Source of the DNA: a virus | Strand: one strand, 5' to 3' | IMG/VR virus record: IMGVR_UViG_3300009129_000936 | Span: 1 to 28,686 of that record | Length of the DNA: 28,686 nucleotides | Shown here: one piece after another, positions 14,633 to 22,295 of the stretch | Position numbering within the stretch: position 1 is the first letter of the stretch | Layout: every line of letters begins with the position of its first letter | Position numbers and translations under genes: made by a program | The notes under the pieces: model-generated | Told to the model about the DNA's origin: nothing | The model's input: the letters and a program-made list of their open reading frames with translations, nothing else | Database searches by the model: none

Positions 14633-15445
14633 TCACAATCCAACCTCTTTCATTTTCTGAGAAACCAAATCCACGCTTGGTTTCCAACCCATCTCACCAA
14701 AATAATTCACAGAAATATTAAATGGATTTTTAACAGATTCATATATTATTTTATTTTTAGACATACCAGACCAAACAACTTGAGGACATTCACATAAAGT
14801 TGCAAGATGTATAGGACCGGAAGAAGGACCAACAATTGCCTTTGCGTTACGAAGAATGTCTACAGTTTCATTTAAAGAAATTCCCCTACGATTTTCAGTC
14901 CCATCAACATAATAAGAACCCTCATTAGTTCCAATAGACAAAATCTTATACTTATCAGACCATCGTTCAGCCAGCAAATTCCAATTTTCTTGTGACCAAT
15001 TCATACCAGAAGTTAACCCTCGATCTGGTCTGTTCCTGGCATGAAAAACCACATAAGAAGATTTTTGTTCAATAACTTTACCGTATACAATATAAGATGG
15101 TTCTACGTCAGAAATAAAACCAAGAGTTCGATTCGCTTTATTAAACCGATTTGGCTTCAACCAAAACAAATCTGTTTTCTTGGGTTCATTTACACCAGCC
15201 TGAAACAATTCCGACAAAGTAACTTTAAACTCATTATCATCAGTAGGCAAAAAGAACATATCAGGCTCTCCTACTGGATCATAATTAATGTAATGATTAC
15301 AAAAATCCTGATACAGTCCCTCATGCCCTGTTCGACCAACACAAGTTACTTTATCAAAATATTGTGCGAAAGTTCTTAAATAACCTTGCCAATGAAAAAG
15401 CTCATGACCAAATTCACCAACCCAAGGACCTGCAAGTAATTCCAT
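14633..15445 (-). CDS. GT9-like glycosyltransferase (heptosyltransferase-like C-terminal half)
   Basis: The 270-residue protein ends in a GT-B nucleotide-sugar fold typical of GT9 heptosyltransferases: YVVFHARNRP (131-140), LAERWSDKYKILSIG (158-172), then AKAIVGPSSGPIHLATLCEC (201-220), matching the xGxDSGPxHLAxxxxxP element, and PQVVWSG. The N-terminus GPWVGEFGHELFHWQGYLR (6-24) is distinctive and seen in uncharacterised glycan-cluster proteins. Given the heptose-activating genes in the same island, an ADP-heptose-dependent transferase is a reasonable hypothesis. It overlaps the next upstream gene by a TAATG junction. The acceptor cannot be inferred. Confidence 0.74.
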   Translation of the reverse strand: MELLAGPWVGEFGHELFHWQGYLRTFAQYFDKVTCVGRTGHEGLYQDFCNHYINYDPVGEPDMFFLPTDDNEFKVTLSELFQAGVNEPKKTDLFWLKPNRFNKANRTLGFISDVEPSYIVYGKVIEQKSSYVVFHARNRPDRGLTSGMNWSQENWNLLAERWSDKYKILSIGTNEGSYYVDGTENRRGISLNETVDILRNAKAIVGPSSGPIHLATLCECPQVVWSGMSKNKIIYESVKNPFNISVNYFGEMGWKPSVDLVSQKMKEVGL

Positions 15446-16365
15446 TATAAAAGCTCCTCAGTAATCTGAATTATTTTCTTTGCCCAATTTACCTTGTTAT
15501 ATTTTTGAATTTTCTTATATCCACTATTTCTTATAAGTTCCCGTTCTTCTGGGCGACTTAAATAATACTGCACCTTTTCATTTAGATCATCAATAGAATT
15601 AAATACCACTAAATCTTCTCCGTCTATTAAATTATGTCCCTCGATTCGACCATACCAATCATCAGAAAATAAAAGTCCTCTGGCACCCAATATTCTATAA
15701 ATTCTTGCCGAGGCACCTTCGGCAGTACAAAGATTAATATTAATTTTACTTCGACTAACCGCAACAGAATGTTCTTTACCATAAGCATTATCAAAAATTT
15801 TAATAGGAGGCCTGATTGCAGATAATATATTTTTACGGGATTGAGAATCTATATGATTATTTACATCTCCAATAAAGGATACGTCTATATCTTGGTCATA
15901 ATTTTTAGGATACTCAATTCTTGAATCTAATCCATCGAATATTAAATGTGAATTTAAATTAAGTTCTTTCGCCGCCTCGAAAACATTATACTTATCACAA
16001 CAAAAAAAAGAAGCCAACTTCGTCTTAATTCTCATTTCATCTTTAACAAAAGCCGGATCACTATGATACGTTACTGTGTTATATGTCACTAAAGGATCTG
16101 GAAACCACAAACCAACCACGGCTTCTTTTTTACATTCTTCAAAAACCCTAAAATCAATAGAGCTACCTTTGCCAAATAAAATTAACTCTGGAGATTCCTT
16201 TCTACACAAGTCTATAATTTCTTGATCCCTAGAGAACCTTCCAATTTGATTTGCTCTAATTCGATATTCATATCGAACAACATCAACATCAAGACTTTCA
16301 AATGTTTCAGCTTGATAAAAATTACTAGATTTCTCATTAAATACTGCAACAAATAAAATCTTCAT
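15445..16365 (-). CDS. CgeB-like GT4-type glycosyltransferase
   Basis: The 306-residue protein resembles the CgeB/GT4-like group: an N-terminal Rossmann part (MKILFVAVFNEKSSNFYQAE), a central VSFIGDVNNHID strand-loop and the donor-binding C-terminal half ASARIYRILGARGLLFSDD (218-236), DGEDLVVFNSIDDL and YYLSRPEERELIRNSGYK. The last part is the usual end of this family, which CgeB shares. TAATG overlaps link it to both neighbours, so it is part of one translated series. The sugar it moves is unknown. Confidence 0.78.
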   Translation of the reverse strand: MKILFVAVFNEKSSNFYQAETFESLDVDVVRYEYRIRANQIGRFSRDQEIIDLCRKESPELILFGKGSSIDFRVFEECKKEAVVGLWFPDPLVTYNTVTYHSDPAFVKDEMRIKTKLASFFCCDKYNVFEAAKELNLNSHLIFDGLDSRIEYPKNYDQDIDVSFIGDVNNHIDSQSRKNILSAIRPPIKIFDNAYGKEHSVAVSRSKININLCTAEGASARIYRILGARGLLFSDDWYGRIEGHNLIDGEDLVVFNSIDDLNEKVQYYLSRPEERELIRNSGYKKIQKYNKVNWAKKIIQITEELL

Positions 16366-17018
16366 TACTTGTCTTTCCTGTCTCCAAATCCACCACCAGA
16401 CCCAACGTCTTCTTTATAATTTATCTGCGTAAAAACATAATCAATCCAAAGAGGATTAAGAATGGTTTCCAATTTCACGCCAACGCGGAAATCACTTTCT
16501 TTTACCTCGTCCCATTGTGCTGCCCATTTGTGTTTGCTGTGAAACATAAAACAGAACGAAGGAAATTCATATCGAGCAACCTGCAACCCAAACGAACGGT
16601 CAGGAAGAACCTTATCTGCAAACTGGGTTTTCCAAATCAAAAGATCATCTTCATTTCGTATACAGTTAACAATTTTCTCAATCGCAGTCGGCTCAGTAAA
16701 CAAGTCATCGTCATCAAGAAACATAATCCACCCATCATCCACATGATCCATTAACTTATTGCAATACAAATTATATGGGGAATGCCAGATGCCGTACTTC
16801 TCTTTTCTATCTTCGTGAAGAACACGAATCCATTCTGAGTCGTGATAATCCAATACATACTTGAGCGTATACTCATCATCCACGCTAACAATGTGTCGAA
16901 TGTTCTTGTACGTCTGACCATGCACACTATCGCCATTCTCTTTAAAGAATTTAGGACGATCAGACGTTCTGGTTAAAACATTCACCAAAGGATAATCAAA
17001 AACATTTACTTCACTCAT
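16365..17018 (-). CDS. GT2-family glycosyltransferase
   Basis: The 217-residue protein has a GT-A fold of the inverting GT2 type: LVNVLTRTSDRPKFF (11-25) as the first strand-loop, QTYKNIRHIVSVDDEY (35-50), and the metal-binding run of four Asp residues in IMFLDDDDLF (98-107). Length suits a single catalytic domain. It lacks membrane helices. The ATG at 17018 overlaps the next gene's stop (ATGA). It is one of four consecutive GT-A proteins in this part of the island. Confidence 0.83.
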   Translation of the reverse strand: MSEVNVFDYPLVNVLTRTSDRPKFFKENGDSVHGQTYKNIRHIVSVDDEYTLKYVLDYHDSEWIRVLHEDRKEKYGIWHSPYNLYCNKLMDHVDDGWIMFLDDDDLFTEPTAIEKIVNCIRNEDDLLIWKTQFADKVLPDRSFGLQVARYEFPSFCFMFHSKHKWAAQWDEVKESDFRVGVKLETILNPLWIDYVFTQINYKEDVGSGGGFGDRKDK

Positions 17019-17788
17019 TGAACAACCAACTCCTTTTTATTGTCCCAATTGTTCATATATTTTTCTTTTACTACATCATAAGAACGAAGATAATGAATGC
17101 CTAAATTATATTGCCGATTGTCATCAGAATATCTATTGGCAATCATTTGAGTTCTCTTCCATTTATAGTCCAAAGACAAATCCTTGTAGTGCAACAACTT
17201 TAATCCTTCTGGTTTGATTAGTCCATTTAACATCTTTCCTGCTTCTTCTGTAATAATTGGCTCGTCTCTAAATTCCTCATGGCTTCCATGTGCATAATTC
17301 ATTTCGCGGACTGCATTTGGATTAAATAAAATTAGCTTAGAATAGTTATCTGCTCGCCATCCATATGGAATTGCATCCTTTAAATCTTCATCGCTCGAAG
17401 GAACATCAGCATCCGGGTCTGCAATCATCTCATAACCATCTGGTTGAAAAATATCAACCTCTAACTTTTTGGCTTCTTCCAAAAACTCTTTAATGTTTGG
17501 ATGATATAAAAACTCATCAAAGTCACAGACAATTACATAGTCTGCTTTGCCCTTCGACTTCTTCCAACAATTGCGGCGAATGTCTGTTAGAATCCTACTC
17601 TTGTGTTGACCTTCCGTTTTAAACGTAGAGACTTCTACTTTAGGATTCTGCGTCAACAATTCAATCGTTCGATCATCAGACTCATTGTCATTGATAAAAA
17701 TCTTATCAACAAATGAATCATAATGTCGAAGAAAGAACGGAACCATTATTTCTTCATTCCACGTTAAGGTATGGATATGTACTTGCAT
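17015..17788 (-). CDS. Glycosyltransferase, GT2_4/GT92-like
   Basis: The 257-residue protein begins HTLTWNEEIMVPFFLRHY (6-23), the LxxxNExxxLxxxLxxHxxxVD opening of the Glyco_tranf_2_4 group, followed by KIFINDNESDDRT (29-41) and the metal site VCDFDEFLY (87-95). This group transfers sugars onto surface glycans. An AAAGGA ribosome-binding site precedes the ATG at 17788. C-terminal HYLRSYDVVKEKYMNNW has no clear motif. Donor unknown. Confidence 0.82.
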   Translation of the reverse strand: MQVHIHTLTWNEEIMVPFFLRHYDSFVDKIFINDNESDDRTIELLTQNPKVEVSTFKTEGQHKSRILTDIRRNCWKKSKGKADYVIVCDFDEFLYHPNIKEFLEEAKKLEVDIFQPDGYEMIADPDADVPSSDEDLKDAIPYGWRADNYSKLILFNPNAVREMNYAHGSHEEFRDEPIITEEAGKMLNGLIKPEGLKLLHYKDLSLDYKWKRTQMIANRYSDDNRQYNLGIHYLRSYDVVKEKYMNNWDNKKELVVQ

Positions 17789-17802
17789 TTTATTAATATC
17801 CT

Positions 17803-18435
17803 TTAGTTATGAACGAAAAGAGTTTTTTGAATTTTTGCTATTTTAATTTCCTGGCTATGCTTTTCCATGATGGCACAAATATAATCCCAATCGGCCTGCA
17901 TACGTTTACTGGTAAACCCAACCGACTTTGCAATATCGGCCCGAACAGCAAAGCATCCCATGTCAATATGCTGTTCTTTTAATTCGGTACTTTCTGCTTG
18001 ATAATTATGGTGGTCATGGAGCATATCGCAAAATATAAATCCTATATCATCAGAGGATTCTGCTGCTTTAGTAAACTCTTCTATAAAAGTAGGAACATAA
18101 TAATTATCATCGCTCGTTAAAATAATCCAATCTCCAGTTGAATTCTTAAGTCCGAACTCTCTCGGAGTATGCCCAAAGTCACCATAATTTTTATCTGTAT
18201 AAAGATATTGAACGTCTTCTTGTTTGCCAGAATATATCGAAACCAATTTTTCTGTAGGATTATCATGTCCATCAGAAACCAAAGTCAACTTCCAGTTATT
18301 GGCAGACTGACACAACATGGAATTAATTAACAAACTTATATGAGCATGAGAATGCTTTCGGTTTTCTTCAATGCCCTTCCAGGGATTTACAAACTTCTTC
18401 CTTGGATACGATGCCGCAATAATTTCAAAAATCAT
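17803..18435 (-). CDS. GT2-family glycosyltransferase, short form
   Basis: The 210-residue protein has a GT2 pattern with LLINSMLCQSANNWKLTLVS (35-54), the TPREFGLKNSTGDWIILTSD (90-109) segment with an SDDN metal site (108-111), and FCDMLHDHHN. The N-terminal strand FEIIAASYPRKKF is typical. A C-terminal helical cap is short. The ATG at 18435 sits 2 bases after the previous stop. A role in glycan chain building is likely, but the linkage is unknown. Confidence 0.78.
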   Translation of the reverse strand: MIFEIIAASYPRKKFVNPWKGIEENRKHSHAHISLLINSMLCQSANNWKLTLVSDGHDNPTEKLVSIYSGKQEDVQYLYTDKNYGDFGHTPREFGLKNSTGDWIILTSDDNYYVPTFIEEFTKAAESSDDIGFIFCDMLHDHHNYQAESTELKEQHIDMGCFAVRADIAKSVGFTSKRMQADWDYICAIMEKHSQEIKIAKIQKTLFVHN

Positions 18436-18436
18436 A

Positions 18437-19069
18437 TTAATCTTTCTCCATCAAATCAAAATATTCGCCAATCTTAAACTTCATATTCGTATTGATTGTT
18501 GAACCATCTCGTTCTTGATATATAGACTTCAGTAAAATACGAAAATCTACAGACACTCTAGAAACTCCAGTTGTGTTTTGATAATTACCATGTTCTAATG
18601 CTCCACTCCAAATAGCAAACTCTCCATACTTCAATTCTACTGGATTATAATCCTTCTTGTCCTTTTTGCTTTCGACCAAAAAAGTATTTGTTCCGTATGC
18701 TCTTGTCAATGGAAGATATACATTCATTTCATTTTCACTATGCCCATAATCAGTATCTCGATGAAACTCTCCGACTGCAAGATTGTTCGGCATATGAATT
18801 CTAAAATTAGGAATTCGTTGATATACTAATGATTCATTATACTTTGGTAATATCACATTACGAATAAAGACTTCATAAAGATTGAAAAAGACATTTTCAA
18901 TCTCATAAAATTTTTCATGAAACTCTGTCTTGAAATCATTTTCTCGTACAACCAATTCATATTCTTTGGATGCTTTTGTATGAAGATACCTAAGATCCAA
19001 ACAATCAAAATGTTCTTGCACTAATTTCGCAAAAGGATATTCTTTTGTACTGTAATTATATTTCTTCAT
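18437..19069 (-). CDS. 2-oxoglutarate/Fe(II)-dependent oxygenase, StrG-like
   Basis: This 210-residue protein has the jelly-roll iron triad: H103-x-D105 in GEFHRDTDYGH (100-110) and H160 in LEHGNYQNTTG (158-168), with R171 in SRVSVDFRI (170-178) as the 2-oxoglutarate salt-bridge partner. The spacing and the FHxDxxYGH...ENxxxPxT...GTNTFxxES pattern match StrG-like oxygenases of antibiotic and phage genomes. It could hydroxylate a sugar or amino-acid side chain of the glycan. It overlaps the large glycosyltransferase gene by 14 bases. Substrate is unknown. Confidence 0.82.
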   Translation of the reverse strand: MKKYNYSTKEYPFAKLVQEHFDCLDLRYLHTKASKEYELVVRENDFKTEFHEKFYEIENVFFNLYEVFIRNVILPKYNESLVYQRIPNFRIHMPNNLAVGEFHRDTDYGHSENEMNVYLPLTRAYGTNTFLVESKKDKKDYNPVELKYGEFAIWSGALEHGNYQNTTGVSRVSVDFRILLKSIYQERDGSTINTNMKFKIGEYFDLMEKD

Positions 19070-20108
19070 TGATATGGTTCTCCAAAATATATTTCATTTT
19101 TTCTTCAATGGTCATCAAAGAAGGAATGGTAACATAAGGAAAATTCTCGCGAGTCAATCCAGTTAGACAATTATATTTCTCGTCTTGAATATACCTTTTA
19201 ACAATTCCTTCTTTATCAAATGGCCACCCCAACTCTGGATCAAACTTATCGGCTCGATGTAGATGGCTATCCCCGGTTGTTCTATCCTGCCGGATCGAAG
19301 TAAGATTTGTTTGGTCGTAAATGTAAATATCATTACAATCAGTATTCACAAATCGAACCTTACCCTTTACATGATTATATAAACAATTAATCATGTGCCC
19401 ATAATCATCACACTCCAGAGGCCCGTCAGCAGTTCTTCCTTCAATCCATTCAATGTTCTGTTCTACTGCATATCTAGAAATGCAAACCGTTCTTTCTCCA
19501 CCGGGACATTGAACACCATTCCAATAAAGCCAAGGAAAAATATCATATCTTTTATGTGCTGAAGTCCACAACCAAAGATTTTCTTTTAATTGAACTCGAT
19601 CTCTTTCCTTATTAGGAAACATATTTAATTCATCGCAACCTTGACCGCCATCAACATATCCCCTTGGAGAGTTTGAATCTTTTAATCCGATAACCCCAAT
19701 ACAATTTAATATGTCAAAAGGCTCTTCTTCCAATAATTTTGATATGCCCTTGAACGCAAACGGATAATAAAAATCGTCAGAATCCAAATACAACAAATGA
19801 GAATATTCTTTTCTCTCTCTAAAAAGTTCGATTAACGAATTATGACCCCTACCATTTGTTCCGTTACTGTCGGTCTTTACAATTTTAATTTTTGGATGAT
19901 CGAATAACTCGACTTCCTTAAAGGCATCAACAACTTCACCGTGATATTCTTCTTTCAAAGAATTCGTAACAACTAAAATATCATAATCAAAAGGAAATTC
20001 TTCTTGATTTAATATCGAACGAACGCTACGAATTGTTCTTTCATTAGAAATTGCATGGCTAGCCAAAGAACAAACAAGAGCCTTTTGTATTTTATTTTCT
20101 GGCTTCAC
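19056..20108 (-). CDS. Large GT2-like glycosyltransferase (GTG start)
   Basis: Reading from the GTG at 20108 gives 350 residues. A GGAGG site 9 bases upstream supports it. An ATG at 20237 would prepend a false hydrophobic segment that lies in the coding region of the preceding gene. Motifs are LVCSLASHAISNERTIRSVR as the first GT-A strand and helix, ILVVTNS, and the metal-binding YLDSDDFYYP (with D109, D111, D112). The C-terminal half is unusually long, with CPGGERTVCIS, GPLECDDYGHM and IYIYDQTNLTSIRQ, and may hold the acceptor site. It overlaps the GT4 gene by 17 bases. Confidence 0.8.
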   Translation of the reverse strand: MKPENKIQKALVCSLASHAISNERTIRSVRSILNQEEFPFDYDILVVTNSLKEEYHGEVVDAFKEVELFDHPKIKIVKTDSNGTNGRGHNSLIELFRERKEYSHLLYLDSDDFYYPFAFKGISKLLEEEPFDILNCIGVIGLKDSNSPRGYVDGGQGCDELNMFPNKERDRVQLKENLWLWTSAHKRYDIFPWLYWNGVQCPGGERTVCISRYAVEQNIEWIEGRTADGPLECDDYGHMINCLYNHVKGKVRFVNTDCNDIYIYDQTNLTSIRQDRTTGDSHLHRADKFDPELGWPFDKEGIVKRYIQDEKYNCLTGLTRENFPYVTIPSLMTIEEKMKYILENHINEEI

Positions 20109-21084
20109 CCCGTAATCCCTCCAATAACGTAGTCCAATCATTAATAAGATTGTCCCAGGAATAATAATAATTATAATAGGCAGCTTGAAGCGAAAGGGCG
20201 CTCTGAACTCCCTCATTCCAAAAACCATCAATTGCATAATTTAATATTGTTGCAAATTTATTCATATGAGCTTCTGGATCTGATTCCCAATTATACATCC
20301 ATGCAAACTCAGCGCAAGTTTCTGGCAATGCTCCATAGTTAGGAAGCACCGCAAGACACCCTGCTGCCATAGATTCAATCGCACAAAGACAAGAAGTTTC
20401 TTTATAGATAGACGGGTATGCAAAAATATGAGATCGTTGTACTGCTTCTCGAATCTCGTCATTGGAAACTGTTCCGTGATAGTTGACGCAATCCAATTCA
20501 TTTAAGCGTTCATACAATGCCTTAAACTGAGGATGTTCGTCTTGTTGGCCCCATCCATAAAGTTTAAAACTAGAATACACATCAACTTCAAAATCATTTC
20601 GATGCTGTCTTAATAATCGAATTGCGGGTTCAAGTATACCCAGTCCACGGTGGGGAGTTGAAAAATAAATCAAACGGATTTTTCCGTCTTTTGGTTTTTT
20701 ATGAAGAGGAATGGGTTGAATTGGATTTTTAATTACAATTCCTTCTTCATACGGAATCCCCAATGTCATATGATAATTGTATTGTTGCCAATGGCTAACA
20801 AAAACTAATTTTGCAAATCTATCTCTTGATTCTTTATCTTTAAGATGGGCAGACTCAGGATCTTCTGGAAGGTCATGCAACCAAAGAATAGCTTTTCTCT
20901 CATCAAAAAATTCATCACGAACCTTTGACAACATAAAATTATAATCAATTCTAAGCTCTGGAGGAAGTCTAGAAAAAAGCCCTTCACGAAGAAGTTCTGT
21001 TCCCCCCATTGCATTTGGATTTACTATATTTTCGGATAAAGCCGGAGAACCTAGATCACCAGTAATATTAAATTCAAAAGACAT
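20092..21084 (-). CDS. GT4-family (group 1) glycosyltransferase
   Basis: The 330-residue protein (ATG at 21084, GGAG 8 bases upstream) is a GT-B retaining transferase. It shows LWLHDLPED in the N-terminal domain, IYFSTPHRGLGILEPAIRLL as the mid-region donor loop, and the donor-binding AYPSIYKETSCLCAIESMAA element with its Glu residues and GCLAVLPNYGALPETC. It is the first gene of the glycan island, directly downstream of the strong terminator at 21104-21136, so its promoter must lie after that terminator or read-through must feed the island; I see no good promoter. Confidence 0.86.
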   Translation of the reverse strand: MSFEFNITGDLGSPALSENIVNPNAMGGTELLREGLFSRLPPELRIDYNFMLSKVRDEFFDERKAILWLHDLPEDPESAHLKDKESRDRFAKLVFVSHWQQYNYHMTLGIPYEEGIVIKNPIQPIPLHKKPKDGKIRLIYFSTPHRGLGILEPAIRLLRQHRNDFEVDVYSSFKLYGWGQQDEHPQFKALYERLNELDCVNYHGTVSNDEIREAVQRSHIFAYPSIYKETSCLCAIESMAAGCLAVLPNYGALPETCAEFAWMYNWESDPEAHMNKFATILNYAIDGFWNEGVQSALSLQAAYYNYYYSWDNLINDWTTLLEGLRGEARK

Positions 21085-21103
21085 AATAAAAACTCCAAAA
21101 AAT

Positions 21104-21136
21104 AAAAAAGGCGGGGAGGCCAAAAGCCCCCCCGCC
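21104..21136 (-). terminator. Strong intrinsic terminator of the HTH gene
   Basis: The minus strand folds into an 11-bp stem (GGCGGGGGGGC with GCCTCCCCGCC, arms 21136-21126 and 21120-21110, one G-U pair) around a 5-base loop, followed by six T residues. It closes the transcript of the 78-aa HTH gene and insulates the glycan island. Confidence 0.93.
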
Positions 21137-21154
21137 AATTTTAGTGGTTAAGAT

Positions 21155-21173
21155 ATGGAAAAGAAATTTCCAT
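21155..21173 (-). other. Small 3'-UTR hairpin of the HTH transcript
   Basis: ATGGAAA (minus strand, 21173-21167) pairs perfectly with TTTCCAT (21161-21155) around a 5-base loop, lying 7 bases past the HTH stop codon and before the terminator. It could shield the message from 3' exonucleases. Confidence 0.5.
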
Positions 21174-21179
21174 TCTCAA

Positions 21180-21416
21180 TTACGAACGACGTGACCGTCG
21201 AACCTTCTGGATACCATACTTGGTAGTACCATTCTTGGCGAGATTCTTAGTAACCTTCCAGTTATCATAAGCCTCTACCGTTTCCTTGATGGTACTCATG
21301 GTTGCGCTGAAGTTAGCGATACCGAACCGAGCATCAGCCTGGGCTGCGGTTAGGGTCTTGCCAGAAGCAAGGTAATCGACGACCTTACGGGTCGCACTAT
21401 TGGGACGAAATGCCAT
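21180..21416 (-). CDS. Small HTH-like DNA-binding protein in its own transcription unit
   Basis: Reading from the ATG at 21416 (AAGGAG site 8 bases upstream) gives 78 residues. VVDYLASGKTLTAAQADARF followed by GIANFSATMSTIKETV reads as a helix-turn-helix of the kind found in small phage regulators, where a conserved GKxLTxxQAxxRFG turn precedes the recognition helix. The basic C-terminus GIQKVRRSRRS could add DNA contacts. It is the only gene here framed by its own promoter (21556-21584), a long structured leader and a strong terminator, which suggests abundant, separately timed expression. It may be an early DNA-binding or transcription-modulating protein. An alternative start at 21437 has no ribosome-binding site. 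Confidence 0.78.
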   Translation of the reverse strand: MAFRPNSATRKVVDYLASGKTLTAAQADARFGIANFSATMSTIKETVEAYDNWKVTKNLAKNGTTKYGIQKVRRSRRS

Positions 21417-21455
21417 AATATTGGCTCCTTCATTCACGCTGGGATTGTCATAAAT

Positions 21456-21536
21456 GGTTTAGTTTATCCCCAGCAACAAACTAAACCCACACATACTATA
21501 TAGCATGATTTCAAGCAGACGAATTCTTCACCTGCT
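21456..21536 (-). promoter_or_regulatory. Hairpin-rich 5' leader of the HTH gene
   Basis: The roughly 130-base untranslated leader has three stems: AGCAG/CTGCT (21536-21532 with 21518-21514), CATGCT/AGTATG around ATAT (21507-21492, one G-U pair), and a perfect 10-bp GGTTTAGTTT/AAACTAAACC around a 12-base loop (21487-21456). The last ends about 29 bases before the ribosome-binding site. It is not a riboswitch class I recognise; it may stabilise the message or be bound by a protein such as the HTH product. Confidence 0.62.
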
Positions 21537-21555
21537 AGAACTCTGGATTCCTATA

Positions 21556-21584
21556 AGATTAGCATAATTGCCAACCCATGTCAA
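21556..21584 (-). promoter_or_regulatory. Sigma-70-like promoter for the HTH gene
   Basis: TTGACA (minus, 21584-21579) and TAATCT (21561-21556) are separated by 17 bases, and the -10 carries an extended TGC. It is one of three similar promoters in the window (also 4525-4552 and 27539-27566). Transcription should begin near 21549. Between here and the tRNA (21585-21642) I see only A+T-rich sequence. Confidence 0.78.
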
Positions 21585-21642
21585 CACTTTTCTTTTCATT
21601 AACGTCATTTTTTTCTTCACTATAATATTCAATTTAAATAAA

Positions 21643-21718
21643 TGGTAGGCTCGGCGGGAATTGAACCCGCGACATCCACCTTATAAGGATGGCGCTCTAA
21701 CCCCTGAGCTACGAGCCA
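21643..21718 (-). tRNA. tRNA-Ile (anticodon UAU, reads AUA)
   Basis: A full cloverleaf of 76 bases is visible: acceptor arm TGGCTCG/CGAGCCT with a T-T mismatch at position 1-72, D-stem GCTC/GAGC, anticodon stem CCATC/GGTGG, loop CTTATAA with anticodon TAT, T-arm GCGGG/CCCGC with TTCAATT loop, discriminator A and encoded CCA. U34-A35-U36 reads AUA isoleucine codons, which are likely common in the A+T-rich phage genes. An A+T-rich hairpin GTTTAAT-TTA-ATTAAAC (21743-21727) lies between it and the RuvC-like gene. Bacteria usually decode AUA with a lysidine-modified CAU tRNA, so this is a phage-supplied alternative. Confidence 0.95.
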
Positions 21719-21732
21719 ATAAAATAGTTTAA

Positions 21733-22293
21733 TTAAATTAAACTTAACCCGTATTTTAATATGTAATAACTATCCACAATATCGTTAACAGGACTAATAA
21801 CATTGCTTGACCGAGGAGTAAGCCATTCTCGTAAACTAGAGTCTTTATTCTCATCACAAAACGCTTCATACATTTTCTCCTTGTTTGCATTACCCTTCCC
21901 GGTAGCAAACTTCTTTATCACCGTTGGAGGAACCACTTCAAATTCCAGTTCCTCATCCCACATTAAATATTTAAGGACCGCAGTATTCTCTGCGATATGG
22001 AATACCTTTCCTGTTGACCCGTATGAGTATCCCTCCAAAAATACTTTGTCTACATTGTGTTTTCTTATAAGAATCTTTAATGCCCAGTTGGCAATATCAT
22101 CATATCTATCTTCATCTGTTTTATATTGTCCATGATTCTCGGCAATCATATTTCGCTCATCGAACCAAGAAAATCGTTTGAGATTGGATCTGAAATAACT
22201 CGAAACTGTATCAAAGCAAAAATTATTGGCTCCTGTATCATATACAGAAATTGCAGGACAAGTAAGCGAGTAATCTATTCCGGCAACAACCAC
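21733..22293 (-). CDS. RuvC-like Holliday-junction nuclease
   Basis: The 186-residue protein has an RNase H-like fold with four acidic residues placed as in RuvC: D7 (AGIDYSLT), E87 (VFLEGYSYG), and D171/D174 (PVNDIVDSYYI). VVPPTVIKKFATGKGNANKE (120-139) matches the substrate-loop region of phage RuvC-like enzymes, which have PxxxKKxxTGxGxAxK. Such proteins resolve branched DNA before packaging. Start is GTG at 22293 with a GAGGAG site 5 bases upstream that lies inside the previous small gene. Confidence 0.85.
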   Translation of the reverse strand: MVVAGIDYSLTCPAISVYDTGANNFCFDTVSSYFRSNLKRFSWFDERNMIAENHGQYKTDEDRYDDIANWALKILIRKHNVDKVFLEGYSYGSTGKVFHIAENTAVLKYLMWDEELEFEVVPPTVIKKFATGKGNANKEKMYEAFCDENKDSSLREWLTPRSSNVISPVNDIVDSYYILKYGLSLI

Positions 22294-22295
22294 AA

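Noticed and set aside
15041-15379. Plus-strand reading frame of 112 codons
   Set aside because: It is antisense to the GT9-like gene and has no recognisable features.
20109-20237. N-terminal hydrophobic extension of the large GT2-like gene
   Set aside because: The run of six isoleucines is an alternative-frame reading of the preceding GT4 gene; the GTG at 20108 with GGAGG is a better start.
21727-21743. Hairpin GTTTAAT-TTA-ATTAAAC as a terminator for the RuvC-like gene
   Set aside because: It is all A+T with a three-base loop and no T-tract; at most a processing site.
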